Shown one piece after another: positions 31,174 to 32,158 of a DNA stretch of 32,158 bases (positions within the stretch are counted from its first letter, which is position 1; every line of letters begins with the position of its first letter). The DNA is from Salinarchaeum sp. (GTDB lineage Archaea > Halobacteriota > Halobacteria > Halobacteriales > QS-1-68-20). The notes under the pieces were generated by a model. That model was not told the origin of the DNA. It made no database searches and was given only the letters and a program-made list of their open reading frames with translations. Where the stretch lies: contig SKSS01000102.1 of NCBI GenBank assembly GCA_007122875.1, forward strand, positions 1-32,158, given 5' to 3'. The position numbers and the translations under genes are program-made.

Positions 31174-31905
31174 TCACACTTCTTCGTCGTCAGGCGAGAT
31201 TGTGGCGTCGTCGAGGACTCGTTCTCGGTCGTCGGTCGGATCCCACCGCCGCCCGAGATCCGACTCACGGTCCCATCGTCGGAGGTCGTCCCCATCGAGT
31301 TCCGACCGAAGGGTCTCGCTCAACAGGGAAACCGCGACGCTGTTTGCCCCCTCGGGAATGATGAGGTCCGCGCGCTCTTTGGTCGGTTCGACGAACCCCT
31401 CGTGCATCGGTTTGACCGTCGAGAGATACTGATCGATCACGCCCTCCAGATCACGGTCTCGATCGACGACATCACGACGAATTCGCCGGAGGATCCGGAC
31501 GTCAGCGTCGGTGTCGACGTAGAGGCGCAGATCCATCATGTCGGCGACCGCATCGTCGTACAGCGCGAAAATGCCCTCGATCACGACTACGTCCGTGGGT
31601 TCGACCCGAACGCGCTCGTCGGTTCGGTTGTGAACCGTGAAATCGTACTGCGGCATCTCGATCGATCGTCCTTCGAGCAGCGCGCCAACGTGGGTTCTGA
31701 GGAGTTCCCACTCGAACGCCGAGGGGTGGTCGTAGTTGACCGTGCGCCGCTCGTCAAGGTCGAGGTGGCTCAGATCGTGGTAATAATTATCGAGGGGAAC
31801 ATAGGTTACCGCGCCCTTGACCCGTTCGGTGATCTGTCGTGCTACGGTCGTCTTTCCGGCACCGGTTCCGCCCGCAATCCCGATCACCAACGACGGAATG
31901 GTCAT
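31174..31905 (-). CDS. udk: Uridine kinase
   Basis: The 243-residue P-loop kinase phosphorylates uridine (and usually cytidine) for pyrimidine salvage. The Walker A motif GGTGAGKTT is at residues 12-20. Then come PLDNYYHDL, a DHPSAFEWELL region, YDFTVHNR and IEGIFAL, all in the order of the uridine kinase/phosphoribulokinase family. The last 30 or so residues are an acidic, probably disordered tail beyond the usual end. The ATG at 31905 places the P-loop at the normal distance. It converges with the preceding gene, 14 bp apart. Confidence 0.95.
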   Translation of the reverse strand: MTIPSLVIGIAGGTGAGKTTVARQITERVKGAVTYVPLDNYYHDLSHLDLDERRTVNYDHPSAFEWELLRTHVGALLEGRSIEMPQYDFTVHNRTDERVRVEPTDVVVIEGIFALYDDAVADMMDLRLYVDTDADVRILRRIRRDVVDRDRDLEGVIDQYLSTVKPMHEGFVEPTKERADLIIPEGANSVAVSLLSETLRSELDGDDLRRWDRESDLGRRWDPTDDRERVLDDATISPDDEEV

Positions 31906-32102
31906 CGACCCCGAGATGTGGCGACGACGAGTTGAATCGTTCGGCTTCGAGTGGGCGGCGATAGGATGTTCCGATCTAGGTACCTATCTCTGAGGCCGCT
32001 CCGGGCGTGGCATCGATCACCGTTCTAACCTACAACATCGGAGCGGAGAGCGGATAAAGCTGGTGGAGGTACACTTTAGCGTCCGCCCGCGGTAGCCCTA
32101 AT

Positions 32103-32158
32103 ATGGCTTCCGCTACGGTCCGGGACGTACTGTCCCGCGAGTTCGTCGCGGTGAGCGA
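32103..32158 (+). CDS. CBS-domain protein, N-terminal 18 residues (cut by window end)
   Basis: From the ATG at 32103 the frame reads MASATVRDVLSREFVAVS and continues past the window edge. The TVRDVLSREFVAVS pattern is a typical start of a haloarchaeal CBS domain, which binds adenosyl ligands. A TATA-like ACTTTAG (32073-32079) is 27 nt upstream, giving a leaderless transcript. Only the start is seen. Confidence 0.55.
   Translation, partial: MASATVRDVLSREFVAVS

Overview
The window comes from a halophilic archaeon (class Halobacteria). The evidence is high G+C with strong third-position GC bias, acidic proteins, TATA boxes about 27 nt upstream of start codons (leaderless transcription), an intron-bearing elongator tRNA-Met, a trpDFEG operon and a type I-B-like CRISPR repeat ending in TTGAAGC. 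I cannot name the genus.

Layout. 1-626 is the distal end of a CRISPR array (10 identical repeats; leader and cas genes lie to the left, outside). 627-926 holds tRNA-Val(GAC) on the minus strand with degenerate copies of its own 3' end behind it. 1070-5063 is the tryptophan operon trpD-trpF-trpE-trpG. 5134-5908 has two membrane proteins. 6355-10854 is a class II ribonucleotide reductase gene with a 465-residue intein, followed by a 45-residue zinc-finger protein. 11029-14443 carries a DedA/TVP38-type membrane protein, a divergent HTH/zinc-ribbon protein, a PH-like/coiled-coil protein and a metallophosphoesterase. 14495-14637 is the tRNA-Met gene, then a low-GC SnoaL-like gene and a UspA gene. 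16084-20434 is mostly minus strand: a small membrane protein, an amidohydrolase, a second small membrane protein, an M32 carboxypeptidase, an unknown protein and, upstream of it, an apparently frameshifted gene. 20740-24794 has an STAS-like protein, an Mrp/ApbC P-loop ATPase with a coupled small protein, a membrane protein, an Fe-S uracil-DNA-glycosylase-like protein and a DUF2064-like protein. 24821-25237 is tRNA-Ser(TGA) followed by tandem copies of its 3' end. 25282-32158 has an AI-2E-type permease, an aminotransferase/amidohydrolase pair, a DUF3784 protein, a CPBP protease, a small acidic protein, uridine kinase and the start of a CBS-domain gene.

How the genes work together. trpDFEG supplies anthranilate synthase, its transferase and the isomerase; trpC and trpBA must lie elsewhere. 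The RNR, uridine kinase and possibly the cytosine-deaminase-like amidohydrolase serve nucleotide metabolism. Mrp probably handles Fe-S clusters, including perhaps for the nearby glycosylase. Most of the rest is housekeeping or conserved haloarchaeal protein of unknown role.

The most unusual signal is a repeat family downstream of two different tRNA genes (Val and Ser, about 24 kb apart, opposite strands). Each unit duplicates the host tRNA's T-arm/acceptor end and adds an inverted T-arm-like motif, so that it can fold into a hairpin; the two loci share a 19-bp block. The CRISPR array ends inside the last such unit of the tRNA-Val locus. Other points are two resolvase-like HTH motifs inside the intein, and a low-GC synonymous patch around the RNR active-site motif that could be the scar of a lost second intein.
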